Position numbers and translations under genes: made by a program
Notes under the pieces: model-generated
Told to the model about the DNA's origin: nothing
Database searches by the model: none
Seen by the model: only the letters and a program-made list of their open reading frames with translations
In this document: positions 35,001 through 43,431 of the stretch, in pieces
How the letters are laid out: each line of letters starts with the position of its first letter
Numbering within the stretch: position 1 is the stretch's first letter
Assembly: GCA_014695325.1 (NCBI GenBank)
Contig: JACJNZ010000014.1
Coordinates: 168,102 to 232,101 of the forward strand
DNA length: 64,000 bases
Direction: 5' to 3'
DNA from: Cyanobacteria bacterium FACHB-502
GTDB taxonomy: Bacteria > Cyanobacteriota > Cyanobacteriia > Elainellales > Elainellaceae

Positions 35001-36097
35001 ACACTGGAATTTACAACGCCGAGCAGACGCTTTGCACCATTGTGTACGAGTTTACCAATACTCTCTCTCCGATTCAGGGACAAACCTTTGAGATTGCCAA
35101 GGCTCCTCACAGCGAGATTCATCTCTCTCTTTTGCAAGGACAACTCTGCCAATTTTGTGGGCTGACGACCAATACCCTTCGCTCCGGGCAGCAATTGTTG
35201 ACGATTCTGGCTTGTCCCATTCGGGATGAAAAAGGAATTTTGGGAGAGATCTGGCTGTTCAAATATTCGCAGGAACTGTTTAACGAGCTAGAAGTGCGGC
35301 TTGTGCAGCAGGTTGCCAATCAATGTGCGATCGCCCTGCGTCAATCTCGGCTTTTCCAGGCAGCGCAGCAGCAGGTGCAAGAACTGGAGCGGCTCAATCA
35401 GCTCAAAGACGACTTCCTCAGCACTGTTTCCCACGAACTGCGAACGCCAATGTCCAATATCGGTATGGCAACCCATATGCTCGGAATTAGCTTGGAGCAG
35501 TTGGGCATCCTCACCAATGAGTCAAATCCGATCGCTCGCTACTTCAATGTGCTGCGAACTGAGGGACAGCGCGAGATTAGCTTAATTGACAATCTGCTCG
35601 ATCTCACCCGTCTGGACGCGGGGACTGACCCGCTCAATTTCACAAGCATTGGGCTTCAGTACTATCTTCCCCATCTTGCTGAAAGTTTTGTTGAACGTGC
35701 CCGCCAGCAACAGCAGCAATTCGCCATCCACATCCCGTCCGATCTGCCTCCCCTCATCACCGATATGTCCTATCTGGGGCGCATTCTCAGCGAACTGCTG
35801 AACAATGCCTGCAAATATACCCCCTCTGGAGAAGCGATCGCCCTTGCTGCCCAAGCCACACCAGAACATTTAGCAATTCGGATTAGCAACTCTGGTGTCG
35901 AAATTCCTCCAGCGGAACATGAGCGGATCTTTGACAAGTTCTACCGTATTCCCAACAGCGACCCCTGGAAATACGACGGGACAGGACTGGGATTAGCGTT
36001 AGTGAAAAAGCTTGTTCAGCGATTAGGCAGTAGAATTCGCGTGGAAAGTGCAGCTGGACAAACTGCCTTTATTGTCGAATTTAAGATTTCTGCTTAA
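32051..36097 (+). CDS. GAF-PAS(4)-GAF-GAF sensor histidine kinase
   Basis: A 1348-residue soluble kinase. Order: GAF (10-175, no Cys at the bilin site), PAS/PAC modules at about 200-320, 355-475, 485-605 and 625-745, each ending in a DITERK-like motif, GAF (760-915), GAF (945-1100), HisKA with His1128 (TVSHELRTP) and HATPase (NNACKYTP, GTGLGLAL). The second GAF is cyanobacteriochrome-like: SLTPC855-Y856-LEML aligned to the bilin cysteine, but Tyr follows where His is usual, and the DXCF position is D-T-Y827-F. Bilin binding is therefore uncertain. GTG start. It overlaps the convergent M15 peptidase gene by 4 bp. No response regulator is adjacent. Confidence 0.92.
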   Translation: MAPANSGSSLSLEKILENISALALQIQQCRDLEEILQWAIADTRSRLQTDRVLIYCLREDGNAVIAYESAGAEWTPLIGQVICDRSFNEIWVERYRQGEVAVICDIRAGDLPASSAERWEWLQGQANLVAPIGSQGNLWGLLIVHDCRSPGEWQPIEMQYLQQVALHLGIAVQQANLQQSQQGLVAELDDRQRQIYQALQTSENRLSLALKAANAGMWQWDLITNQTFWSEENYRLLGYEPQIHNPSYQNWLNAIHPDDREAADRFVTQALAEKRNCSIEYRVLLPDNQVRWSADIGEILYDADGNPTGIIGIQIDITERKRVENERKQAELALQQLNQELELRVQKRTLALQQSEACWQFALEGAGDGVWDWNIQTNQIAFSWQWGAILDDAEPGGIKTLEEWNRRIHPDDRASCNDKLADHLSGKTPIYQNEYRVYCKDGSEKWILDRGKVVEWTATGKPLRMIGIHTDITDRKQAEEQRQALANRLKLAVEAAHMGVWDWDLVNDCLVSDDRIHELYGIQLPGAVDSYAAWEACVHPDDLPTRRAAIQQALVEKTAVKSEFRAILPDGTLRYIESCTLVLRDAAGTPIRIIGIDLDISERKRVDNERKAAEAALREQQQLTEQIAESTLAILYIYDLIEQRNVYCSQQVEAVLGYSSAEVQAMGDLLFVLLIHPDDMPRVIQNQQNFSQMQENEFLETEYRMRHKSGDFRWLLGRDKIWNRTPAGNPRQVVGVAVDITALKEYEATLHQQAERERLLTTIAQNIRKTLDLEQILDTAVIEVRRLLQVDRAIIYRFEAGWSGLVVAESVAEGWQSLLGRQITDTYFAETQVQLYFQGQITAVDDIYRASLTPCYLEMLEQIQVRALLVVPILQNDHLWGLLVAHHCHNTRQWESFEMALQEQLATQLAIAIQQSELHQQVQILNAELELQVQERTAQLQQSLHFEELLKRITDKVRDSLDEQQILQVVVEELAKDLPIEACDTGIYNAEQTLCTIVYEFTNTLSPIQGQTFEIAKAPHSEIHLSLLQGQLCQFCGLTTNTLRSGQQLLTILACPIRDEKGILGEIWLFKYSQELFNELEVRLVQQVANQCAIALRQSRLFQAAQQQVQELERLNQLKDDFLSTVSHELRTPMSNIGMATHMLGISLEQLGILTNESNPIARYFNVLRTEGQREISLIDNLLDLTRLDAGTDPLNFTSIGLQYYLPHLAESFVERARQQQQQFAIHIPSDLPPLITDMSYLGRILSELLNNACKYTPSGEAIALAAQATPEHLAIRISNSGVEIPPAEHERIFDKFYRIPNSDPWKYDGTGLGLALVKKLVQRLGSRIRVESAAGQTAFIVEFKISA

Positions 36098-37761
36098 TGT
36101 GTCCACCGGGCACGATACCCTCGCGCATCCAGATGGCAGAGAGCCGGAAAACTGCTGTAGCGTCCTAATCCGCCTGTCCACCAGGGGTCGAGTGCCCGAT
36201 AAACCTGATCACCCGTCAGCCCATCGCAGTAAAAATCGATCGCATCCCCAATGAGGTGACGGCTAAACGAAGCTCCGCCCACGTCCTGATTAATTGCCGG
36301 AGGACGATACCAGCTTGTTACCCGAAATGGACGACCAATGCGGTCGCGGGCTTGCTGGGCTAAAGCTGCAATTCGCACAATGCCGTCTACCGTCGCCTGA
36401 TTGGGTGGCATTCGGGTTCCGCCGTGGGTGGCTTCTGCCCAGGTAAAGCTGCCGTTGGGCATAATTGCCGCATAAAGCTGAATATTCTCCGGTGTCCAGC
36501 GGGTCGGACGGGGAGGCAGAGGCGCAGGTTCAGGCGCAGGGGCAGCGTCGGTTGATCCACGCCCAGCCGTTTCCATTCGCCGCACATCTTGCAGTAAAGA
36601 CTGAAGTGCCTTTTCGCGGGTATCCAGTCCTCGCCAGAGCTGCACCAGTCGAATCAGCGCCTCTCGCTGCTGGTCAGTTTCGCGATAAGTAACGGGCACA
36701 CGGCGCATAAAGTCCAGCAGAGCGCGATCGAGCTGAGTCGCCGCATTGATGAGCTGTGTGCGATCGGGATTGCTGGCGGTCAGAATCTGCGAATTCACGC
36801 CCAGAGCCGTCAGAGCCGAGGTGCGCGAGTCTAACCCTGCCCAAAGGCGATAGGTTTCTGTGAGTGCGTTGCGCTGATCGCCCCGTCCCTGATAAAACTG
36901 CGGAATGCGCTGCACAAACGCCATCAACGCCGGATCAACAATTTGAATATTCGTTTCTGCCGAGAGATTATTTTGCAGCGCGACGATCGCCTCTTCCCGC
37001 GAATCGAGCTGCCGCCAGAGCTGCACTAATCGCACCAATGCCTCTCGCTGATGAGGGTATCCGGCAAAAAAAGGTGAAACCTGCTGCATAAACTGAAGCA
37101 AAGGCTGATCCAACCGGGTCGCATCCAGGGTCAGCAAAGCCGGATCGTTTTCCGGGATTCGGAGCAAGCCTGCGATCGTCGCCTCACGAGTATTCAGCTT
37201 GCGCCAGATTCGTACCGCTTCCAGCAAAGATTCCTGCTGATAGCTCAGTCCCAGATAATAGCGCGGCAGTCGTTCCACAAATCGCAGCAGCGCATTGTCG
37301 AGATAATCTAAGTTCTGCGGCAACTGGCTTCCGCTAAAGTCGATCGCCAAATCTGCAATCAAAGCCTGCTTTAGTGCATCCCGATCGCCGGGTTCTAATC
37401 GAGCAGAAGTCGGCTCACTCACCGGCGGAATGTAGCCCAGCGCAACCGTTTGAATGAATCGATCGCTATACCGCCCCTCTGCCCCATTCCACAAATCCGC
37501 CCCCTTCCACCCCTGAGCCGTCAACTTATCCGTCAGGCTGCGAATCGTATTTGCTGCAAACTGTACCTGTTCTGGAAACGTATCCACCTGCTCCGGCGGA
37601 ATCCGATTGGCAGGCGAAATGCCCAACCCCGTTTCTCCATCGCTCAGTGCAGGACGACGCTGGACAGCATAAAGGGCGGCAAGAATGGGTTTATGAATCC
37701 CAGTGCGGGCGGCTTCGAGGAGATAGTAGTAGTTGCGCTGCTCTGGGTTGAGTCCTGCCAT
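36094..37761 (-). CDS. M15A-type peptidase with four internal repeats
   Basis: A 555-residue protein. The C-terminal 130 residues are a peptidase M15A domain (D-Ala-D-Ala carboxypeptidase/VanY type): FRVTSWYRPPAINQDVGG, then S-x-H502-x2-G-x3-D509 in SRHLIGDAIDF, and H544 in LCHLD, the zinc triad. The N-terminus resembles muramidase-associated cyanobacterial domains (LEAARTGIHKPILAALYAVQRR). Between lie four repeats of about 45 residues (about 155-200, 219-263, 279-320, 346-391) built on 'LxFxxRxPxxYxGxxxQxEALxRxxxLWRxLDxREEALxAL'. A Pro-rich linker follows. No signal peptide is evident. The likely substrate is peptidoglycan stem peptides. Confidence 0.85.
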   Translation of the reverse strand: MAGLNPEQRNYYYLLEAARTGIHKPILAALYAVQRRPALSDGETGLGISPANRIPPEQVDTFPEQVQFAANTIRSLTDKLTAQGWKGADLWNGAEGRYSDRFIQTVALGYIPPVSEPTSARLEPGDRDALKQALIADLAIDFSGSQLPQNLDYLDNALLRFVERLPRYYLGLSYQQESLLEAVRIWRKLNTREATIAGLLRIPENDPALLTLDATRLDQPLLQFMQQVSPFFAGYPHQREALVRLVQLWRQLDSREEAIVALQNNLSAETNIQIVDPALMAFVQRIPQFYQGRGDQRNALTETYRLWAGLDSRTSALTALGVNSQILTASNPDRTQLINAATQLDRALLDFMRRVPVTYRETDQQREALIRLVQLWRGLDTREKALQSLLQDVRRMETAGRGSTDAAPAPEPAPLPPRPTRWTPENIQLYAAIMPNGSFTWAEATHGGTRMPPNQATVDGIVRIAALAQQARDRIGRPFRVTSWYRPPAINQDVGGASFSRHLIGDAIDFYCDGLTGDQVYRALDPWWTGGLGRYSSFPALCHLDARGYRARWTH

Positions 37762-37875
37762 AGCGATCGGTGGGGGGAATCAGATGGTCTGTTTTATTTT
37801 GCCTGATTCGGGGGTGAGTGGGTGAGTGCAGGGTGGTTTTGGGAGGCGATCGGGAGAATAGGGCGATTGGGTGGA

Positions 37876-40800
37876 TTACGGCAGTGGCAGGTAAGGACGA
37901 TCGCCAAAGTCGGGCAAGGAAACATCCTGCTGCTCAAGCTGAGCCAGAGCGACCTCGATCGCCTTTTCGAGCTGAGAGTCTTTGCCCTGTCGCCAGTCTT
38001 GCGGGGTGATTTCGACTTCAATATCGGGATCAGTGCCGTAGTTTTCAACATTCCAGCCCACATCTTTGAACCAGAAAGAATACTCAGGCTGCGTCACCGT
38101 GCTGCCATCCACCAAGGAGTGAGTGGGTGAAATGCCAATGACTCCGCCCCAGGTGCGTTTGCCGATCAGCGTACCGATTTTCATCAGCTTAAAGCAGTGG
38201 CTGAAGATATCTCCGTCTGATCCGGCTTGTTCGTCAGTCAGGGCGACGACCGGACCCAGAACGGAATCGCTCGGATAAGGTTCTGGTTTGCCCCAGCGCG
38301 GCACATCGTAGCCAACTCGCTCTCTCGCCAATTTTTCGAGCAAAAGCTGAGAAACATGACCGCCGCCGTTATAGCGCACGTCTACAATTAAGCCCTGTTT
38401 GTGGACTTCTGCGAAATAGTAGCGGTGAAACTCTGCATAGCCACCCGCGCCCATATCCGGGATGTGCAGATAGCCAACTCTGCCCTGGGTTGCTTCTGTC
38501 ACCTGGCGATGGTTGCGCTCGACCCATTCTCGATAGCGAATATGGGTTTCCCGGTTCAGTGTTTTGACTGAGACAGTGCGAGTCGTCGGTTTCGATTCGC
38601 TGGCTGTGTTATCTGTTGAATTATCGGGTGAGTTCTCTGGGGGTGCAGCTTCAGTAGGTACAGCTTCAGTAGGTACAGCTTCAGTAGGGGCAGTTTCAGT
38701 AGGGGCAGAATTGGTTTGGGCGGTTTCGGCATCGGTTTCAGCCTCTTCAGGACGGGCGGCAAAGGTAAGGCTTACTTCACAGCCCGACTGGTGAACGAGC
38801 AATTCCTGGGGCGATCGGTGTAACCCCACCCGTTGCCCGTTGATCGCCAGCAAAATATCGCCTTCCTGCACATTCAGCCCGACCTGATTCAAAGGTGAAT
38901 CGTGCTCGGTCCAGGAGTCTCCCTGCACGATGTGGGTAATGCGATAGCCGTCTGTATCTGAGTCGTACTGGAAATCTGCACCCAAAAAGCCTAGGTGATA
39001 GTGGGGTTCGTGGCGATAGTCGCCGCCGTATTCGTAGGCATGGGACGTGCCCAGTTCGCCCTGCATTTCCCAGATCAGGTCAGAAAACTCCGATCGCGTT
39101 GAAATCCGATCGAGCAACGGACGATAGCGATCGTACACGCGCTCCCAATCCACGCCGGACATATCTGCCGTCCAGAACTGCTGCTGCTGAAGCCGCCAGA
39201 TCTCTTTAAACATTTGCTGCCATTCCTGGGCAGGCGTCACAGAGACCCGAATGCGATCGAGCTTGAGCCAGCCGCTTTTCTTACCCGGTTCTTCTTTGGC
39301 GCGTTCCTTATCTTGGGGATTGGTGGAACAGACCCGCAGCCGATGACCCGATCGATAAATCACCGTCTTGTGATCTCTTGAAACTCGGAAGCTCGACACT
39401 TCACAGGCGAGACGTTCCTGCTTTTGTGCTTCAAAGTCATAGAGTTCCAGCGTTGCTTTGCCGTTGCCATTGCCGTTGCCCTGCTCCAGGCTGCCCGTGA
39501 CCGGATATGCCGTAAACAGCACTTTCCCTTCTACGCCCCAGATTTGCCCGTAGCGTCCTTCGCTGACCGGGAATCCCAGAATGCGGCGATCGATTCCTTC
39601 AAGGTCAACTTTGACAGGCTGAATTTTCTTTTCTGCCTTCTCTGAATCTTTCTCTTTTTCTTCTTCTTTCTTATCGTTTGTCTTGTTCTCTTCCTTTCCA
39701 TTTAGCAGCTTTGACTGCATCACAAACGGATTCGGTGTCTCTTTTTGCAGCGAGATTAGGAACGGACGCATTCCCTTTGGAAAGCCCAGATCAAAGTAGA
39801 TTGAGTCATACACCGGATTAAAGTCGCGCACTGAAAGGAAATAAATAAACTTACCGCCCGGATCAAAAGCAGGCTGTACATCCCGGAAGCGGGGCGGTGT
39901 TAGGCGATGCAAGGTTCCGTCTTCCAGGTGACAGAGCTTGATCGAGAAAGTGAGCTGACTCTCGGCGCAGCTATAGGCAACCCATTGTCCATCTGGCGAC
40001 CAGGAAAAGCCCTGGATCCAGGCAAAATTGCTGCGATCAAGGATTCGATGCTCCCTGGTATTCAAATCAATCCAGATCAGCTCGTGTCGATGGTTAGTCA
40101 AAATTACCTGATCGGCGGTCGGCGATACCTCTAGCCCGTTCACCCGCCCAATATCCAGCCCTTCCAAAACTTCTGCTTCTGTATCCAGATTCAGTGACAG
40201 GATTTCCAGTGCCTCAACTCCAGTGCAATCGCTCACCGATACCAATCGCTTTTTGTCATTTAGCCAGCGCGTTAATCGATAGCGTCCGGCTTCAGATTGC
40301 CCCAGCGACAGCACTGCCCCTTCCCAATTGCTCAAGGCAAACGGTTTGCCTCTGGTGCTCAGCGTCGTGGAATGTCCTTTTGGGTGCAGGTCATAGCTGT
40401 CAAGAAACTCGCTTGCTTCGACAAATTTTCGCTGTCGCTGCACTCTGGGACTGTAGAAGTCAACTTCAATTCGAGTGTTAGTGTTGGCTGCGGGATCAAA
40501 GCAGTACAGCTCTGCTCCTGCATGGTAGACAATGCACTGTCGATCGGTAGAAGCGTGGCGGGCATAGTATTTGCCGTGATCCGTGTGACGCTGCAAATCT
40601 TCCCCTTCAGGGGTGCAAGAGTAGATATTGCCGATGCCTTCGTGATCTGAAATGAAATAAATGCGATTGCCTACCCACATGGGCGCAGCCAGATTACCGT
40701 TGAGCTGAATCAGCAGCCGAAAGTTACCGTCCCCCTGCACATCAACCCACAACACGCCCACAGTGCCGCCTCGATAGCGTTTCCAGCGTGCCGGGTCCGC

Positions 40801-41250
40801 AATATTTCTGCCGATGACGACACCCCCGGCACGACCAAAGCTCACTGCATTCGCCACACCCCAGGGAAGCTCTTTGGGTAGACCGCCCTCAGGCTCGATC
40901 GTGTACAGCCGGGGCATTCGAAAAAAGGGCTGCGTTGCGCTGCTGCAAAACACAATCTGGCTGTCGGGAGTCCAGCCTACGGTTGAAGCGGAACCCGTAA
41001 ACGTGAGCCGAGTGGCTTCGCCCCCGGTTGCGGGCATACAGTAAACCTCTGGGTGTCCTTCTTCCCGTCCGGTAAACGCCAGCAGCTCGCCATTGGGAGA
41101 GAGAACAGGATGCCTCACTTCACCTAGATTTGCCGTTAACCGGACTGCCGCACCGCCCGATCGCGGAACCGTCCACAGGTCATCTTCGCAGACAAACACA
41201 ACACGATCACCGCTCAGGGTGGGATAGCGATAGTAACCAGCTTGATTCAT
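37876..41250 (-). CDS. Tricorn-like S41-family protease
   Basis: An 1124-residue protein with the tricorn layout. The N-terminal beta-propeller (YYRYPTLSGDRVVFVCEDDLWTVPRSGGAAVRLTANLGEVRHPVLSPNGE and further WD-like blades) is followed by a second propeller, a C1 domain, a PDZ (LNVQEGDILLAINGQRVG) and a C2/S41 peptidase domain. The catalytic Ser is in EQAGSDGDIF, with GGGHVSQLLLEKL and IDVRYN-type LIVDVRYNGGG. A Lys/Glu low-complexity segment (about residue 520) and a Thr-Glu-Ala-Pro repeat beside the PDZ are insertions. Tricorn cleaves peptides released by larger proteases; here its partner is unknown. Confidence 0.9.
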   Translation of the reverse strand: MNQAGYYRYPTLSGDRVVFVCEDDLWTVPRSGGAAVRLTANLGEVRHPVLSPNGELLAFTGREEGHPEVYCMPATGGEATRLTFTGSASTVGWTPDSQIVFCSSATQPFFRMPRLYTIEPEGGLPKELPWGVANAVSFGRAGGVVIGRNIADPARWKRYRGGTVGVLWVDVQGDGNFRLLIQLNGNLAAPMWVGNRIYFISDHEGIGNIYSCTPEGEDLQRHTDHGKYYARHASTDRQCIVYHAGAELYCFDPAANTNTRIEVDFYSPRVQRQRKFVEASEFLDSYDLHPKGHSTTLSTRGKPFALSNWEGAVLSLGQSEAGRYRLTRWLNDKKRLVSVSDCTGVEALEILSLNLDTEAEVLEGLDIGRVNGLEVSPTADQVILTNHRHELIWIDLNTREHRILDRSNFAWIQGFSWSPDGQWVAYSCAESQLTFSIKLCHLEDGTLHRLTPPRFRDVQPAFDPGGKFIYFLSVRDFNPVYDSIYFDLGFPKGMRPFLISLQKETPNPFVMQSKLLNGKEENKTNDKKEEEKEKDSEKAEKKIQPVKVDLEGIDRRILGFPVSEGRYGQIWGVEGKVLFTAYPVTGSLEQGNGNGNGKATLELYDFEAQKQERLACEVSSFRVSRDHKTVIYRSGHRLRVCSTNPQDKERAKEEPGKKSGWLKLDRIRVSVTPAQEWQQMFKEIWRLQQQQFWTADMSGVDWERVYDRYRPLLDRISTRSEFSDLIWEMQGELGTSHAYEYGGDYRHEPHYHLGFLGADFQYDSDTDGYRITHIVQGDSWTEHDSPLNQVGLNVQEGDILLAINGQRVGLHRSPQELLVHQSGCEVSLTFAARPEEAETDAETAQTNSAPTETAPTEAVPTEAVPTEAAPPENSPDNSTDNTASESKPTTRTVSVKTLNRETHIRYREWVERNHRQVTEATQGRVGYLHIPDMGAGGYAEFHRYYFAEVHKQGLIVDVRYNGGGHVSQLLLEKLARERVGYDVPRWGKPEPYPSDSVLGPVVALTDEQAGSDGDIFSHCFKLMKIGTLIGKRTWGGVIGISPTHSLVDGSTVTQPEYSFWFKDVGWNVENYGTDPDIEVEITPQDWRQGKDSQLEKAIEVALAQLEQQDVSLPDFGDRPYLPLP

Positions 41251-42061
41251 GGAATTCGATCGGCTAAGAGAGGCAATTTCCTGATTTTAGACAATCTCCG
41301 CTAATTTGAGCGATTTATTGTTTCTCTGGGTACTTGACAAAAAGTAAAACAAATTCACCACAGTTTTCTTTTAGTCATATCCTCACTCGTATAGCTGAGT
41401 ATCGTTTAAGTTTACTTAGGCTTCAATTTGCTACCGTCTCAATCACACTTCCCCTATCCCCATTGCTCGCCTGTTGTTCAATGCCTTCAGCAGCCATAGT
41501 TCACGCAGGAGGATTGATTAAAGTTTTTACAGAAGTTGTTTCTGATACTGACGTAAACCGTGAATTTGCGGTTTGAGGTCGAGTAAGTGAGGTCGAGAAA
41601 TCAATAAAGTTTCTACAAAGACGATCGATTCTCTCGGTTATAGGCAAACACAAGCATTATTCAGACTCTCAAAGTACTGTGAGGCAAGCTTTTTAGTAGG
41701 GTTAGCAACCTTTGTTCTCCTTATCCTTCAGGATCACTCAGACGGAGGCGTAATAAAGTTTTTACGAAGACGACCGTTTCATGCCTTTTTCTCTAGGGGA
41801 GATCAAGTATTATCTTTAGTTCAATTGCATTAAGAGACGCTGAGGCTTTCTTAGAAAGGTACTGCTCTTAACCACCGTGCCTTGATTTTTTTGGAACGTC
41901 CGTAACGTGAGGTTGGAGACTGAATTGAACATAATTAAATCGAAATTAAATCGAACACTGTAGCTTCATAAATTCCAGATTGGTTTTGATTGGCTTAATT
42001 AGTTTCTATTGCTTACCCTGAATTCCCTTACCAAGCTATTTGCAGCACGGAGATACTGAAT
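41251..42061. repeat. 0.8-kb intergenic region with scattered TAAAGTTTTTAC repeats
   Basis: Degenerate copies of a motif near TAAAGTTTTTACRRAGACGA occur at about 41518, 41602 and 41749. ATTAAATCGAA is duplicated near 41934-41956. No convincing gene; short frames such as 41334-41576 lack family features. Confidence 0.55.
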
Positions 42062-43183
42062 ATGCTTCTTACAGATCGCCTCCGGGAGCTATCTACTCAA
42101 AATCCTTACTTCACGGTTACAGAAAATTTCTTCAAGCCCTTGCCCTATCCTGTCTATTTCGTAACCAAAGACCCCAAATGGCTTCCCTTAATTAATAACC
42201 CCGATTTGGCGTTTGATGATTCGTTTTATGAACTGTGCGTCACTGGACATGACATGTGGTCGGCTCAGGCATATCTCGATCTAAAGCGGCGCGGCTTTGA
42301 TGTTCATCTGGTATCAGAGCCAGTACCAGGAAAAATTTGTATTATTCCTTACTATTACCTTCAACCTAAAGATTGGCTATTTAAAAGCTATGTTATCGGC
42401 TGCCGATACGATACTCCTCACCCCCAACTTTGTAATCACCGAATTGTTATCAACCCGCTACAGGTTCGAGATCAAACTCATCACTACTTACCCCATCGAC
42501 CTCAGCCCAATCTTCGACCTCGTGATGCTTTGCGGGGCATAACGCTCAAAAATCTTGTCTTCAAAGGACACTCTTATAATCTTGCAGAACCGTTCAGAAC
42601 TCCAGAGTTTCTATCAGCATTGGAAGCAATGGGAATTACTCTGAGAATGAGTACCGAAAATTTAGATTCAAGTTTTGCGGATTGGGCAAACTACACTGAG
42701 GCGGATGCCGTAATTGCAGTGCGGAATAACACCGTTTACGATATTTCTCTAAAGCCAGCTCTGAAGTTGATCAATGCTTGGTTTGCAGGATGTCCAGCTA
42801 TTTTGGGTCCAGAGCCAGGATATCAACAAATACGCCGATCGGAACTGGATTACTTTGAGGTACGCACCCCCGAAGAAGCGATCGCAGCTCTCCAGCGGCT
42901 CCAGCAAGATCCCGAACTTTATCTAGCAATGGTTGAAAACGGCTTTAAGCGCGCTCAAGAATATACCCTCGATCGCGTCATCTTGGAATGGCATCACTTC
43001 TTAACTGGACCGATCGCTCAAGGATACGAACAATGGCTGCGTCGATCGGCGATCGAAAAACAGTTTGGGCGCCCCCTGCGCTATGCAGGGCAAATCGTTC
43101 GCCAGAAATTGGCAGAGAAAGAGTATAAGCACAAGATTCATCACGGACCTCGAATCCTTGAGGGAGCGCAAAGCAGCGTCTAA
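42062..43183 (+). CDS. Putative glycosyltransferase
   Basis: A 373-residue soluble protein with two lobes. The C-terminal half has GT-B-like features: ADAVIAVRNNTVYDISLKPALKLINAWFAGCPAILGPEPGYQQIRRSELDYFEVRTPEEAIAALQRLQQDPELYLAMVENGFKRAQEYT, resembling the donor-nucleotide lobe and its terminal helix in family 1/4-type enzymes. The N-terminal half is less familiar (DPKWLPLINNPDLAFDDSFYELCV). The neighbourhood offers no pathway. It is more AT-rich than flanking genes. Sugar donor and acceptor are unknown; the assignment rests on the fold-like pattern only. Confidence 0.55.
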   Translation: MLLTDRLRELSTQNPYFTVTENFFKPLPYPVYFVTKDPKWLPLINNPDLAFDDSFYELCVTGHDMWSAQAYLDLKRRGFDVHLVSEPVPGKICIIPYYYLQPKDWLFKSYVIGCRYDTPHPQLCNHRIVINPLQVRDQTHHYLPHRPQPNLRPRDALRGITLKNLVFKGHSYNLAEPFRTPEFLSALEAMGITLRMSTENLDSSFADWANYTEADAVIAVRNNTVYDISLKPALKLINAWFAGCPAILGPEPGYQQIRRSELDYFEVRTPEEAIAALQRLQQDPELYLAMVENGFKRAQEYTLDRVILEWHHFLTGPIAQGYEQWLRRSAIEKQFGRPLRYAGQIVRQKLAEKEYKHKIHHGPRILEGAQSSV

Positions 43184-43351
43184 ATTTTGCCTGCTCCTAA
43201 CTTTTGCGTCTGACTTTTGCTTCTAACTTTGCGAGTGATGTCCCTTGCCCTGTTGGTTTCCAAGAATAGGGCAGGGAAACCTCGTTTAGCGATCGAGTTT
43301 ACGAAAGCAGCTCAAAGTCCCCTACTCTTAGGGAGCATCCCGTAAAGCAAC

Positions 43352-43372
43352 AAAAAAGGCGGCAGAGCCGCC
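43352..43372 (-). terminator. Intrinsic terminator of dnaK
   Basis: GGCGGC-AGA-GCCGCC hairpin (43358-43372). On the minus strand it is followed by six Ts (43352-43357), 60 bp after the dnaK stop. Confidence 0.9.
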
Positions 43373-43431
43373 CCAGTTGTTTTATCGGAGGTTTACCAGA
43401 TCACTTGCACTCCACAGGAGTTCTAACTGGC

